Shown: positions 33,442-44,864 of the stretch, in pieces
How the letters are laid out: each line of letters starts with the position of its first letter
Numbering within the stretch: position 1 is the stretch's first letter
NCBI RefSeq assembly: GCF_047948215.1
Contig: NC_134455.1
Span: forward strand, 73,991,689-74,055,688
Direction: 5' to 3'
DNA: 64,000 bases
Origin: Lycorma delicatula
Taxonomy: Eukaryota > Arthropoda > Insecta > Hemiptera > Fulgoridae
The notes under the pieces: generated by a model
Database searches by the model: none
Told to the model about the DNA's origin: nothing
Seen by the model: the letters and a program-made list of their open reading frames with translations, nothing else
Position numbers and translations under genes: made by a program

Positions 33442-33708
33442 CATGATAGTATCTTATTTTGCATACCAAGTCATGTTAAGTTTTATTTACGTACACGGGA
33501 AAAATTATCTTTTCAGTATTTTATTTTCGTGGTTTTGAAAGTATGGTTGTATAAAGTTCAGTTTTTGTAAAAACATTTGTTTTTCTTTATAAAAAAAAAT
33601 TCCCTGAATATAGCAATTTCACTAATCGTAAACCCACATCTCTGTTGTATCCTGTTTTAACAACTAGTCGTCGAAAAAGGTTGCAGCAATAAAAAAAAAA
33701 TATCTATT

Positions 33709-33808
33709 TTGTAGCGTATGAAAATACGGTCCATGCCTGACCGGGATTTGAACTTGGGACCTCCGGCTGAAAGGCCGAGACGCTACCATTACGCCACGGA
33801 AATCGGCA
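33709..33808 (-). repeat. tRNA-derived SINE (family 2) inside mariner
   Basis: Minus head GCCGATTTCCGTGGCG, AATGGTAGCGTCTCGG, loop CTTTCAG, B-box GTTCAAATCCC, tail CCGTATTTTCATACGCTACA. It lies 42 bp inside the left mariner end, so it inserted after the mariner. Confidence 0.87.
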
Positions 33809-33949
33809 TTAAATATTAATTGGAACTGAAAAATAATTGAGATATCATCAAGTTTTTTTTAGACGTGACCTGCTGTTAACTTAAGCCGATGGGCACAACG
33901 CACAACGTCGATAACGAAACATTTTTAAAACGCGTTATTTCAACCGGCA

Positions 33950-34500
33950 TAGTTGTAGGATATGTGGATTTCAGTAACCTAATGAATTTATTGAATATGG
34001 TCAGAGATTCCCAAAAAATAAACGTGTAGTGCGGTTTGGTTTGATGTCCGATGATCGTGTGATTGGCTCATTCTTTTTTCATGAGCCTACTATCAAAGGA
34101 AATGTTTATTTAGACATGCTACAAGTGTACGTTTTCCGCAAGTCGACCAAATTGAACAAGAAGCTGTAATGTTTAAACAAGATTGTGTGCCACCATACTT
34201 TAGCCTAGGCGTTCGACGCGGTCTCAATGAAATATTCCCTAATCGTTGGATTGGTAGAACCGGTCCTGTACTTTGGCCTCCCAGAAGTCCAGATTTGACA
34301 CCCCTAGGCTTTTTTCTATGGGGATATGTTAAAAACATTGTCTACAGTGAAAAAAATCAGGAACGTGCAACATTTAAGACAACGGATTACCACTGCTATT
34401 ACCACAGTTACGGCTGCGATGATCCCGCAGACCTGGGGAGAAGTCGATTACCGGCTGAATGTTTGCAGAGCGACCAACGGAGTTCATACTGAAACATTCT
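33950..34500 (+). pseudogene. Mariner transposase C-terminal half (relic)
   Basis: Frames: NMVRDSQKINV (second catalytic Asp in V-R-D-S-P-K), FKQDCVPPYFSLGVRRGLNE (third Asp in Q-Q-D-G-A-P-P-H, here KQDCVPP), IFPNRWIGRTGPVLWPPRSP, DLTPLGFFLWGYVKNIVYSE, and in a further frame ITTAITTVTAAMIPQTWGEV and DYRLNVCRATNGVHTETF before a stop. The first Asp block and both HTH motifs are gone. The right part is well preserved and is probably younger than the copy at 17 kb. Confidence 0.87.
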
Positions 34501-34619
34501 AAGTTATGTAAAAAAATGTTTTTAGGTGATGAATTTAAAAAAAAAAATATTCGTTTTATCTCTAGTAGTTCCTGTGTTACGATTTTTTTAATTTGCTGCG
34601 ACCTTTTTCGATAACCCTA

Positions 34620-37600
34620 TATTATTTTGCTTTCGCGATGTTTGTTAATAGTCAGGCAGCCCGCATTTATTTTTCTGAGTATCTTCAAGGATTTTTTAAA
34701 AATGTTCTTATTTATTTATTTAATTTTTTTTTATATTGGAAGTTTTATTATTCCAGTTGTTAAGTTTCCTCAAGATTACTTACTAAAACATATTTTTAAC
34801 GAAAGATTGCATTGTTTAGACGATTGGAAAATATTCTCATTTTTTATCTTTATTATTGCTTAGTAGTATTGGAATAATGTACAGTCTAATCTCGTTCTGA
34901 TATTCAAAATAATTTACCACAAAATTCAATAAAATTAGTTTGTAAACGCTGGGTAAAAAAAAAATTACGGATATTTCTGCATCTCAAGGTCCTTAGTTCT
35001 CGCTTGGTTATAATCTCTTTACATCACATATTTGTAAAATGCAGATTTCTTACATTTGCGGTGTTTCTTTTTTTTCGTACGGCAGTGGTTTTTTACTTTT
35101 ACTTGAGTACTTATTATAAAAATAATAATTTTTACAAGAAAAAAGTAATTTTTCAGTTTTTTAAATTTCAGTTTTTTTTAAGTATGTTAAGGCTTGTTAC
35201 GTTAATTTTTCGCCGACTTCAGGAATTTGAAATTTGAAGAATTGAACTACCTTTTTTTCATATAAATTTTTAGTGCAGTTTTTGAAATCAATTTTATTTA
35301 TTAATCTTTTGTTATTAGTTTATTCTGTCTTTAAGAGAAATATCTGATATTTTTTCTTGAAACGATATTTACTTTGGGTAATGTAGTATTCCATTACAGT
35401 TAACATAGTAAATTATAATTTGCCTAATTACATGTTTTAATACCGTCCCATCAGTTTAATTTATCTTAGTTTCTCCGTCATTTTTCTTAAAACAATTTGT
35501 TTTTATTTAAATTATGTTAATCAGTAACAATTAGAAACTTATACATCTCATTTTTTTAATTCTCACTTATTATGTCTGAAAAATCGAGATCGACATTGAG
35601 CGAAAGCAAAATTTTATTATATTTTCTTAAATAATCGTTAAACTTGATAATTTGTCTATTAAAATAATTTATTTTTACTTAAATTATGTTAATAAATCGA
35701 TATTACTAAGAAACGTTTACATCTTATTTTAAAATTCACATTTAAAGGATTTTCAATCCTTTATTTAAATAGATAAAGGAAATTTGTAATTTGAACTACA
35801 TACAGTTAATTGGAATAATAATAACAATTATTTAGTCAGTTTTTGGCTTAATCGTTGTTTGTTTTGAAGATGGTTTTACAATTTTAAGAAACGATTTCAC
35901 AAAAGTTATATTTTACGAAATTAATTTTATTAGATGAGATATCTAAAACTCGTGAAATTTCTTTCGTAATTATTTATAAATAATTATTATTAATAGTTGC
36001 AATGTCAAAATATTATCTCAATTTTATTTGGAGCGAACTCTGTATGGCACTTAGTTTAATGGATTTTAAAAGTAAAAAGAAAATTCGAAAATATTTATTG
36101 CTTTACGCGTCCGAAAACCGTTTGAACATGTTTATTATCGTTTTAATTCACCTGGATTAATTTTTACTTAAAGTCTTTGTATATTTAGTTAAAACTTTTT
36201 CAATTTATTTTGCTTTTCAACAGGGTAAACGATTGTAAATATTTCATTGACTGTACCCATATAACGTTTTCAAAAGTTTGGTTTATTAACTCATGCTTAT
36301 TTACTTTTGGAGGAAGTATATAGTAAATAAATTAATAGAGATATAAACAAGCAGTTACGGTCCTTAGACGTTTTAATACACCAGTTCTATGAATACTAAA
36401 GTTTATGTAATATCGCGCATATGGTAAATAAATAAATCTGTGATCGTTTTTATAAACATAGGTTTTATTGGCAACCTCATATAAGTTAATATCCAGCAGG
36501 ACTTAGATTTTTATAAAAAATTCACTCTAGAATGACTTGGAGGGAGGAAATACTATGAAATATGTGTATAGCGTTTTATTTTTAAATTTATTTTCACGAA
36601 TAAATTATACTTTTAGCTAATAATCAAAATAAAAATTAAATAAATATAAATTATTTATGCAAATTTCAATTATTTGTTATGTAATGATTGTATTATTTTA
36701 TAAATTCATAAGTAATTGCTATCCACTTTAGGAATACGTATATTTTTTAATTTAAAATTGTTTAGATAAATTACAGAGAGCTATGGTAAAGATTTAGTAA
36801 ATATATTAAAAAATATAAAATTGCTCAAAGACAAATTACAAAAAATTACTGAAATCTAAAACATTTTGATATTTGGTAAACAATCATCATCCGTAGATAA
36901 TGAAAAAAAAATTATATATTTTAAAAATAATAAATACGTAAAATAAAGAAATAATTAATTAACTTGCCCCGAGCGATCTGAATTGGATATTTCAGTTGTT
37001 TAGATTTTTAAGCTAATTAGACGCTTTCAATTGGGATTTTCTGAACAATACTTTTTACTGTTTTGTTAACAGTTGTTCACAAAAAAAAATTCCTTTTTTA
37101 TTTATATTCTTCATTTTTAAAATCTTTTAATGAAGCCTGTATAAAAGTTTTCTCCTTTGGCTTACTTGTAATCCAAACAACTTATGATTGGAATCGATTT
37201 AAATAAACCATTTATAGGGGAAAATCACTCCTGCTGTGACCAACAGACAGAAGTGTGTGTTGTTGTCTCTTCTATAAAATTAGATGTCAGCATGTATAAG
37301 AAAAATAAAGATGATAAACCCATAAATAAATAATTTAATATTATACATATTAATTATTATAACAAATAATGTTATGATATTATAATATTGGAATTTGTCG
37401 CGCTAATCATTTTTAGTGAGCTCAAGGACATTGACCACCGATAAGTTTGTTTATATCAGTTTCAATGAAGTGTACTTGATTTAATTTATTCTACACACTT
37501 TTACTTATCAGTTTAGATAGAGGTTGATAGAGTCTTCTATGATGCTTTCATTTATTCATTCGGTAACTTTTTATGTAGATTTTTTTTCCGTCTCAAATTG
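34620..37600. other. AT-rich DNA, no recognised genes
   Basis: Phe/Leu-rich random frames (34627-35237) and long A/T tracts only. A small hairpin aaaggatt-ttc-aatccttt lies near 35745. Confidence 0.65.
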
Positions 37601-37629
37601 TATCAACAGTAAGCGGCCAATACAATTTC

Positions 37630-37690
37630 GTTCTTTCATCCGGGAATCCCGGTCAGACATGGCATTTTTCATACGCTACAAAATTCCTTT
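37630..37690 (+). repeat. tRNA-derived SINE (family 2), 3' half only
   Basis: It starts at the anticodon region (ttctttcatccgggaatccc) and continues to ggtcagacatggcattttt and catacgctacaaa. The 5' head is missing. Confidence 0.75.
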
Positions 37691-37844
37691 CCATATTCCT
37701 ACGTACAAACTTCTCTGTAACCTTCTGTGGTGAATTAATTCATCTAGCAAAAAATATTTCTCCATTACGTCGGTCTACTATATTCACCCTGTTTTAACTA
37801 TTATATTGTTATTCTTCCTAGCATATAATCATCATCAGTAATTC

Positions 37845-38165
37845 CTCTCATGTCAGAGAGAGTTGGTAACCCGACGCATATCCCGTTGACAATTTCCTAC
37901 CAGCTCACGGTACTCTGCTGTTCCAATCAATGTGCCTAATGTTTCTCCAATCGTTTCTTCAATTCGGTCCAGCATTTTTTTGGCGGTCTTCCGCGTGATC
38001 TGCTGTTGTCGATGATTACGGACTATATTGCTGAAAATGCGCTGGAAGTATATTACGGACAACTTCCTCTTCCATCTCGTTCATAATCGAGTTGTTCGTC
38101 TCCTCAGGTCTTCCACCTTGATGTCCAGGTTTCAACGCCGTACATGACTACTGAAAAAACTAACA
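37845..38165 (-). pseudogene. LINE C-terminal relic
   Basis: Minus frames: VLVFSVVMYGVETWTSRWKT (usual V-x-x-Y-G-x-E-T-W-T), SRGRPPKK (usual R-R-S-R-G-R-P), MLDRIEETIGETLGTLIGTA then a degraded E-Y/D-R-E-x-W segment. This is the stretch from the end of the RT thumb to the basic tail of an arthropod LINE. The catalytic RT domain is not present nearby. Frames shift at least twice. Confidence 0.7.
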
Positions 38166-38169
38166 CCTG

Positions 38170-38820
38170 AAGTCATAAAATTTTTTTTTAAAATCGTGAG
38201 TGGTTTTGTCCCAGCAAGTTATTCAAACTATCATAATTATATGTAGAATAAAATTAATTTTAGACATGCGATGATTTTCGATATCATTTGATGTAATCTG
38301 TGTAAACACTTTATTTATAAAGTTTAGCTCTTTTCGTAATTATATGTTTGTATAAGCTTCTAAGTTGTGTTGGCAATAACCCCTTCATTAAATTACTGAA
38401 AAACTGATTGTTAGATTCTAAATTGAAAACTAGATCTGTATTTGAATTATGGTTCGTATTAAAACCATATTATTACTTATAGTACCCTTTAAATTGTATT
38501 ATTATTGAAGTACGTTGTTTATGTATCAAGTTAAATGGATAAGGCCTCTTTGTTTAATTTTTTCACCTCTATTTAGAAAAAAAAAAAACAAATAAAAGAT
38601 AGTAGAATATTTATATCCATAATTATTAAAATAGAACCTATTAAAGTAGTTGTAACTTTATAAATTTACTGATAGACTAGTTTTCTTTAGTAGTACAATT
38701 CAAAAAGTAGTGCAATTCATGCTTCAGTAGCACAGACATTTGAGTAGATCGATATTTCATTTCATCTCTCTATCTGTATGAATTATTACTCAATGAAATA
38801 CTGCAAGATCATGCAATAAT
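38170..38820. other. AT-rich DNA, no recognised features
   Basis: Homopolymer tracts, including a run of A near 38578. No motif was found. Confidence 0.65.
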
Positions 38821-38822
38821 TT

Positions 38823-39700
38823 TCCAGATGGGCCCATATAAACCCGGTCTCAGCCATCTGACATAGTATGTCAGTAGACCCTCATAAAGATTGTATGGTG
38901 TTTGTTGCATGCGTATTAATTGAATGTCATTGATTCACTCGAAGCCTTCAGCCTTCTCCTCCCGTTCTGTGAGTTTATATTGTTCGTGCTTCATGTTATA
39001 CTGAATTGAGCAGTGTATCATTTTGGAGGAATATTTTCGCATAACTTCAGTAAATTTGGTTCGTATCCTAGAAGTAATGTTCCTGCAAAATCAACAGTTC
39101 AAGATTTAGTGAAAAAGTGGCGAAGAACCGGCTCTGTTACCAATGCGAAGAGAATGAAAACCAACTGTTTGAACCCCGGAAGTTGTCCTGATATAGCGCA
39201 TCGTATTGGAAGGAGTCCTTACAAGTCAAGACGACGATTAGCCAGCCGAACAACAGAAGTTTCTCAAACTTATGCCGAACTCGTATGTCGTGTCGGCATA
39301 TACTTCACCGTTTACAAATGAAAACCTTTCGTGTGAATATTGTACATATATTTAAACCACATGATAAGGGTAAACGAGTAATATCAGAAAGGGACTGGCT
39401 ACAAGAACAACCCACGGACGTTGGAAGAGTTGAAATACAAGATACGACAAGAGAATGCCAATATTCCAGTTGGATAATTGCAGAAAGTTTTTCTGAACAC
39501 GATTCGCTGCTCTGAACTTTGTATAGCGGCTGCTGGTGAGCAATTTGAACAATTTTAAAATTACATAGCAACATTGTAAATATTTCTTTTTTCAAAAGCA
39601 CTTTAGTCGACAATCAATAAATATAAGTAATTAAGTATTCATTTTTTTCTTTTCTTTTTACATTTCTATTTCCTGGGCCGATTTTATTTGGCCCACTTTG
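38823..39700 (+). mobile_element. Internally deleted mariner (deletion derivative)
   Basis: The left end (ccagatgggcccatataaac) and right end (ggccgattttatttggccca then ctttg) form an imperfect terminal inverted repeat, with TA directly after the right end (39701-39702). The coding remains are the N-terminal and C-terminal parts of the transposase joined without the catalytic centre. The element resembles a MITE precursor. Confidence 0.65.
39010..39560 (+). pseudogene. DUF4817-type transposase, N- and C-terminus joined
   Basis: Plus frames: SNVPAKSTVQDLVKKWRRTG, SVTNAKR (end of first HTH and linker), DIAHRIGRSPYKSRRRLASR (second HTH), then after a jump NPRTLEELKYKIRQENANIP and CIAAAGEQFEQF, the C-terminal helix and terminal motif. 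None of the three catalytic Asp blocks is present. The overlap of several frames reflects indels. Confidence 0.8.
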
Positions 39701-39704
39701 TAGT

Positions 39705-40735
39705 TATTTTTTAATTTTAACGTAAAAGAATTTTTTACTGTAAATTCAAGATAGCTAACGTGATTTATTAATACAGTTTTATTACTGAAAGACTTAAAAA
39801 AGATTAAGTTGTTATGATTTAATTAAATTCATTAATTCTTTTTTAATTTATGCAGATTTATGATAATTGTTATTCAAGGATTTATTCATAAATGATAATT
39901 ATTATGAAACATGCCTTTAGACCAGAATTATTTCTTTTGAACAACCAGAATGGGCTTTCTTCTATTCTGTACAAAAATTTTATAAAATGAAAATTTTACT
40001 GAATAATATGTATTTATAATGCTGCATTACAATAAGTATATATTCTCTAAATTTATATGGAAAACTGTTGTATTTGTTCGATCACTATAGCTCCTTGATC
40101 GTAATAATTAATTACGTCCATATACGTTGATTGTGAAAAAATATTAAAATGTGGACACGTTTCCTATTAGGCAAAATTTTCGTTTCAGCTGGTGAGTCAG
40201 TCTTCTTTTAAGGCATGAGATTTAATCGATTATTTATGGAAACCTGAATATCACACATCCATTTAGGATTTCAGAACAGGAGATTCACCTATGAAATGTA
40301 GATAATACTCCATAAGTAGGTATCTGAATAAAATTTAAAGTTGAAAATCATTAAGTATTGCTTGAGGGGTTTGGAAAAATTAGATTTTTACTAATTAAAA
40401 AACAATTACCTCAATTAAAATTTAAATCGACTCAATTACACCATTACTTTAATCAGAACTGTATATGTAAAAAACAATGAGAAAACTATAAAATATTAAG
40501 AAAAACTGAATCGAATTCCGTCTTAATCAAAAAGTCTATACGATCAGCCTCTTATGCGTATACAAATAGCGGTAGAGGTTCCGTACAATGCGAGATGTTA
40601 AAATTAACTATAGTTGAGATAGATTCTTTCTTACGTGTAAACAGATTTAGTTTTCGAGTTAGGTTTAGTATTAACCCTTATTGTTTAGAATCAAGTGTTT
40701 GCAATCGATTCTTGTCGACGGAATAACTTGCCTCT
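39705..40735. other. No recognised genes
   Basis: AT-rich. From about 40540 the composition becomes more balanced, leading into an unassigned stretch to 41140. Confidence 0.55.
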
Positions 40736-40739
40736 GTAG

Positions 40740-41225
40740 TGATTCGGCTGCAGCCGAAGGATTTCATCACGATTAGAATCGGCCGTTCCTGAAACTTATG
40801 ATCTGACCTCGTTTATCGACAAAGCTAATCTGAATGCGGTGAGGGTTAATTCATGTTTCCTTCAGGAGAGTGTTCTCAGTGTTATCTGGATTCTCTTCCC
40901 ATTTGGAATGCAAGCGAGTCCGCTTGCATTCTATAAATGTAGAATTTTCATAGAAATATATATGAATAGAATATAAGCTTCCTGAGGATAACCTGTGACG
41001 AACTTAAATTATACCTGACTTTCTAAAAGCCAGGATTTGGTACTGCTGGGGTTTGAGAGTGCTAGTTTTTAGCGATATACAGCTAATTGTGTTGTAGCGG
41101 TTGCTGCGAGTTAATGGGTAGAACATGTCCTAATAAGTACCCCCAGAGAATTAATTTATATTCTTGTATTGAACCGTACTGCATGCCATATTAGAGAGCG
41201 GTTTAAAATATAGTATTTTAAACCG
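40740..41225. repeat. Unassigned stretch with three palindromes
   Basis: ttcggctgcagccgaa (40743-40758) is a perfect palindrome. gaatgcaagcg (40906-40916) pairs with 40921-40931 over 4 nt. cggtttaaaata (41199-41210) pairs with 41214-41225 over 3 nt. The surrounding GC-richer DNA has no recognised coding motif; it could be a retrotransposon leader, but that is a guess. Confidence 0.85.
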
Positions 41226-42115
41226 TTTTATATTAGCAGAAAATGTTCTCACAGTCGGACGTAATGTGTAGGTAGAATATTATCCGATTACAGAATATTT
41301 TATTTTACCTCGGACGTATTATAGTAAAAAAAGAAATATACATTTGGGTGATACAAAGTATACCCCCTAAATTGTAGATTAGTAATTCTTTTGAGAATGC
41401 TTTGAAGGTATTATTTAAACCAGAAAGGTTTAGAACCTAAGAATTCAGTTAATTATGCGTGTAAGTTTATATACGTAGTATGCCTAACCACTCAAATTAT
41501 TATTTTTAAGTAATGTCTTATATTTCTTTGTAAATTGTAGTATTGAAATTTAGTTTCTTTTTGAAAGATATAGATTTTTAAATTTTCTTTCAAAACTGGT
41601 ATCCTAGTCTATAATTCATGGCATTAAATTACGGGCAAAAAATTTACCGAATCTTCGAATAACATTTGGAGGTAGAGGATCCATAACGTCCGTATCAACA
41701 TTGTCCTTGATCGATTATGATCAAAATTAAATAGAAATCTTATCCCAATCAAAAGAATTATCGTCCAAATTTCAAGTATCAAACAAAAAACAGGTCAGCA
41801 TATATCCTTCCGGAATTTTCCAATGCTAATTTTTTTTAGAGTGAGTCATGAAACATCAAGATCAGCACGACATGTTAAATACTACTCGATAGCTATACAA
41901 AATAACCGGAAAACTAAAAATTTAATACTATTCATTTTCTTAAATACTGGATTTCTGAAATCAAATATGTAGTAAGTTGTGGTTGGAATTCCTTTTATTT
42001 TTTAATTTGATGCACACTTAAAAAAATAAACAGTTCAAGAAGAGCTCAGTATTTTTTTTTTGACATTAATTCACCACGGAAGCTTGTGCATGGGAATATG
42101 AAAATGGAACTTTTT
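41226..42115. other. AT-rich DNA, no genes
   Basis: The segment around 41690-41840 (caaatttcaagtatcaaaca, ggtcagcatatatccttccg, gaattttcca) loosely resembles 50140-50240 (ggtcatcatatatcctcccg, gaatttttta) and may be an unnamed repeat. Confidence 0.4.
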
Positions 42116-42124
42116 AACGTAAGA

Positions 42125-42205
42125 AAAATACTTGACTGGAATTAGAACCCGGGACCTCGGATGAAAGGCTAAGCCGGTTACCATTTCGCCAAGGAAATGG
42201 TCAGA
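42125..42205 (-). repeat. tRNA-derived SINE (family 2) copy
   Basis: Minus: CCATTTCCTTGGCGAAATGG, TAACCGGCTTAG, loop CTTTCAT, B-box GGGTTCTAATTCC. It is diverged, and the usual CATACGCTAC tail is lost. Confidence 0.7.
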
Positions 42206-42646
42206 ATTATTATATATGCTTTTCTAATTACCTTTTTTAGGCTGTTGCACATTTATAAATACATTGAATTTTTTAAAGTAATTATTTATTTAACTTGCTT
42301 TTAATAGGCTAAATTTAATAACTGTATTTCCTAAAAATTGTTCGCAGAATTTTTAAATATTGTTACGGCGATTATTGTAATCCAAAAACGAACTATTAAA
42401 AAGAGATCCCGTTAAACCCCATCAGGGCAACGAACGGGGGGGAGATGGCAACCGGAATCGTCACAAGGTGGGCGTCTTCCCCTACGAGGGTTGGGATGTT
42501 AACAAAGAGAGGAGGTCAAGATAGTGCAGAAACTGGTTCCGGCTCCAGCGCAGCCGAGGCGTTATGCCCAAGTTGTGCGGAGCAAAAAGGAGACTAGCCA
42601 AGCCTCAAAGCAGCCCGAGGTGATATTTGTCAACAAAGCTGAGGGG

Positions 42647-42666
42647 GTCTACTAAGTCTAGTAGAC
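42647..42666. repeat. Perfect 8-bp hairpin in ORF1 relic
   Basis: gtctacta-agtc-tagtagac; loop agtc, the same loop sequence as the hairpin at 40906-40931. Confidence 0.9.
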
Positions 42667-43053
42667 AACTCAAGGAGGAATTCCAGGTTGCCCTTCGTGA
42701 CAACAGGAAAAGCCTCAATATTGGGAAATTAAAGAAACCAGTAAGGGTCTGGTAGTGGTTGCGAACGACAAAGAGACATTCTGAGTCATCACGGAGTCTC
42801 AGGCGGTTAACAAGCTGGAGGCCAAGGAGGACCCAAAATGCATGCGGGCCACGGGTCATTGTCTACGACATTGACCGGCAGCTATCTGACGAGGATGTTC
42901 TGTCCCTGATTCGGAAACAGAACACCGACTTGGATGAGGCTGAGTTTAGAAAAGAATGTAGGCTACTCTTCAAGCCCGGAAAGTGTTATGCCCAAAGGTA
43001 TCACGGTGTTTTTGAACTTGGGACTGGTCTCTTTAAGAAGTTTGTGTCCGAGG

Positions 43054-43119
43054 GTAGGCTGTACCGACGTACAGCCTACTCGAAAGGACGTAAGATCGAC
43101 ATCTTACGTCCTTTCGAGT
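43054..43119. repeat. Adjacent double hairpin inserted in ORF1 relic
   Basis: gtaggctgta (43054-43063) pairs with 43070-43079, loop ccgacg. actcgaaaggacgtaagat (43078-43096) pairs with 43101-43119, loop cgac. Both are perfect. Treating the centre as 32 extra bases puts the upstream frame (KKFVSEGRLY) and downstream frame (RVKEYVD, zinc knuckle) into the same register. Confidence 0.95.
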
Positions 43120-43359
43120 CAAGGAGTACGTAGATTTGCAAAGGTGCTTCAAGTGCTGCCGCTTTGGCCACAGGGCCAAATTCTGTAAATACGCTTCAGT
43201 CTAGGCGCATTGTAGCGAGGAAGGTTACAGGCGTGATGACTATCCGCTGAAAACCGAGGCTCTATCTTGCGTCAGCTGTAAAAAGTTGCGCAAGGAATGT
43301 AGACATTCGATCAACAGGACTGTGAATCTTATTTACGGGCGGTAGAATTATATTTCAAT

Positions 43360-44560
43360 TCTCTGGATAATTAGGCATACTTCATTGAATTCTTTTTATG
43401 TTTATATTTGTAGTGTTAGATGAGTTGGTGTTGTGAGTCTCGGAGTAGCTTTCTGCAACACCCATCCAATAATAAGGGTGATCTACCAGGTCAAGCAAGC
43501 GGTTTTAAGGTTTCTTCGTAATGCGAAATGCTTTGTTCGCCCTTCGATGTAAGGCGCGTTTTAATTTTAGGTTTAACGGGATCGCTAAATAGCTTCTTTG
43601 GCTCAGATAGAAATGAATTCCGTAGGCATTTTCATGGTCTGTCAACCCTGTTCACAGGGACTTTTTTTTCATCGATGGACCGATTGCCCTAAGTTTCCAG
43701 TAGTGTTGGCTTCAGTTTCTGACTGAAGTTTGTCTGTGTCAGTAATAGGGGACCTGGTAGAAAATTACTTTCCTGCGGTATCCATCGCAGTGATTTTACT
43801 TTCTGTAATGATTATTTGGCTAGCTAACATCGCCTCATATTCTGCACTGCCGTTTGCGGGCTCATATTAGAGTTATTATCCCGGAAGGCTAGGATCCTTC
43901 CGGAGAGTTTGATTGGCCGGAGGTAGGCGTGCTTGGCACCGAGCCCCGGTTAGAATAATTCAAGAATCAATGGGGGTTGTGCTCGGGAGTGTGATCTTCA
44001 CCCTCGCGGATACGTGTTTACATAATTTTATCGTAGTAGTTCTTGAGTTGAATTGAAGTGGGCTTATTAATGGCAAATAAGTAAAACCGTGGTTGCGATG
44101 AACTTTGTGGTTTAATTTACTGGGCCTTAAAGCTGGAGCTGAAGTGGAAGATTAGAGGTTATACTCAGCTCCCGAACAGACCAGACCTGAGATCCTCTGG
44201 GACAAATATTTTTGGTGTTTGCACTCCAATCAATAACAACGGGTTTTGCTATCGCAGCAGTTAAAGGAAAGTACTGAAGTCGTATCTGTAAGTGGGCTCA
44301 TTCGTATTATACGCCAATAAAGTGAGGCGCGGAATCATCGTGCTTCCGCGAATTTGGTATTTCCTGAGGGCAACGTGATAGAGTGAACAAAATGTGTGAT
44401 GCCTTCATAGAAGGCTAAGACGGGGCGGAATTACTGATTAAATAAATGTCTTTCGAAGCATTTGCATAGGTGGCATCTCAACGAGGTCGGCTGATGACTG
44501 GAATGTAATTAGTTGGAGGACAAAAAAAGACCTCCGATTAAGCCTATAATGGCTAAGAAC
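43360..44560. other. GC-richer unassigned stretch, probably retrotransposon-derived
   Basis: Composition is balanced and unlike the AT-rich surroundings, but every frame is closed often. A hairpin ccggaagg / ccttccgg (43881-43903) is present. It ends next to a second copy of the ORF1-upstream segment, so it may be the 5' leader of another R1-like LINE. I see no endonuclease or RT motif. Confidence 0.5.
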
Positions 44561-44650
44561 GAAGGGGGTTGTGTGGCAACTGGACATGTCAGAAGGCGGG
44601 TGTTCTTCTTCCTCATGGGAGAGGGAGTTGAGATATTATATGGAGAGAAA
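44560..44650 (+). repeat. Second copy of R1-like ORF1 5' segment
   Basis: gtggcaactggacatgtcag, aaggcgggtgttcttcttcc and gagggagttgagatatta parallel 42445-42505 (atggcaaccggaatcgtcac, aaggtgggcgtcttccccta, gagggttgggatgtta). The copy breaks off into AT-rich DNA at about 44650. Confidence 0.7.
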
Positions 44651-44654
44651 AATT

Positions 44655-44765
44655 ATTTAAATATATATTTGTAATTTTTTTCAAAATCATTCTTAAAGAT
44701 TGCTGCTTAACACGTACACTCTGACACACTATACAGAGCATCCGCTATATATATATTTTTGTTAT
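44655..44765 (+). repeat. Short repeat, shared with 52590-52700
   Basis: ttcaaaatcattcttaaaga, cttaacacgtacactc and gagcatccgct recur at 52590-52700 in the same order and orientation. Identity is unknown. Confidence 0.7.
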
Positions 44766-44813
44766 ATTGTGGTATACATTTGATTAATCTGTTACGAAAT
44801 TAATATTTTTGTA

Positions 44814-44821
<8 letters not shown>

Positions 44822-44860
<39 letters not shown>
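44822..44860. repeat. (TA)n microsatellite
   Basis: About 19 TA units after a short TG run. Confidence 0.95.
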
Positions 44861-44861
<1 letters not shown>

Positions 44862-44864
44862 ACT

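Larger units (their letters stand above)
33667..34617 (+). mobile_element. DUF4817-type mariner element with TIRs
   Basis: The left end (from 33667, gtcgtcgaaaaaggttgcag then caataaaaaa) and right end (to 34617, ttttttaatttgctgcgacc then tttttcgataaccc) are inverted copies. TA flanks both ends (33665-33666, 34618-34619). The transposase 5' half is missing, and a family-2 SINE sits near the left end. The length of about 950 bp fits a deleted mariner. Confidence 0.8.
42430..43350 (+). pseudogene. R1-like LINE ORF1 (Gag-like) relic
   Basis: Plus frames contain VIVYDIDRQLSDEDVLSLIR, KQNTDLDEAEFRKECRLLFK, FELGTGLFKKFVSEGRLY, then RVKEYVDLQRCFKCCRFGHR followed by AKFC: a CX2CX4HX4C zinc knuckle. 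After it come a damaged second knuckle (AHCSEEGYRRDD) and CVSCKKL. This is the conserved C-terminal half of R1-type ORF1: an RNA-binding fold followed by CCHC knuckles that bind element RNA. Upstream, 42430-42750 carries degraded N-terminal sequence. Two adjacent hairpins at 43054-43119 shift the frame just before the knuckle. No ORF2 follows. Confidence 0.85.
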
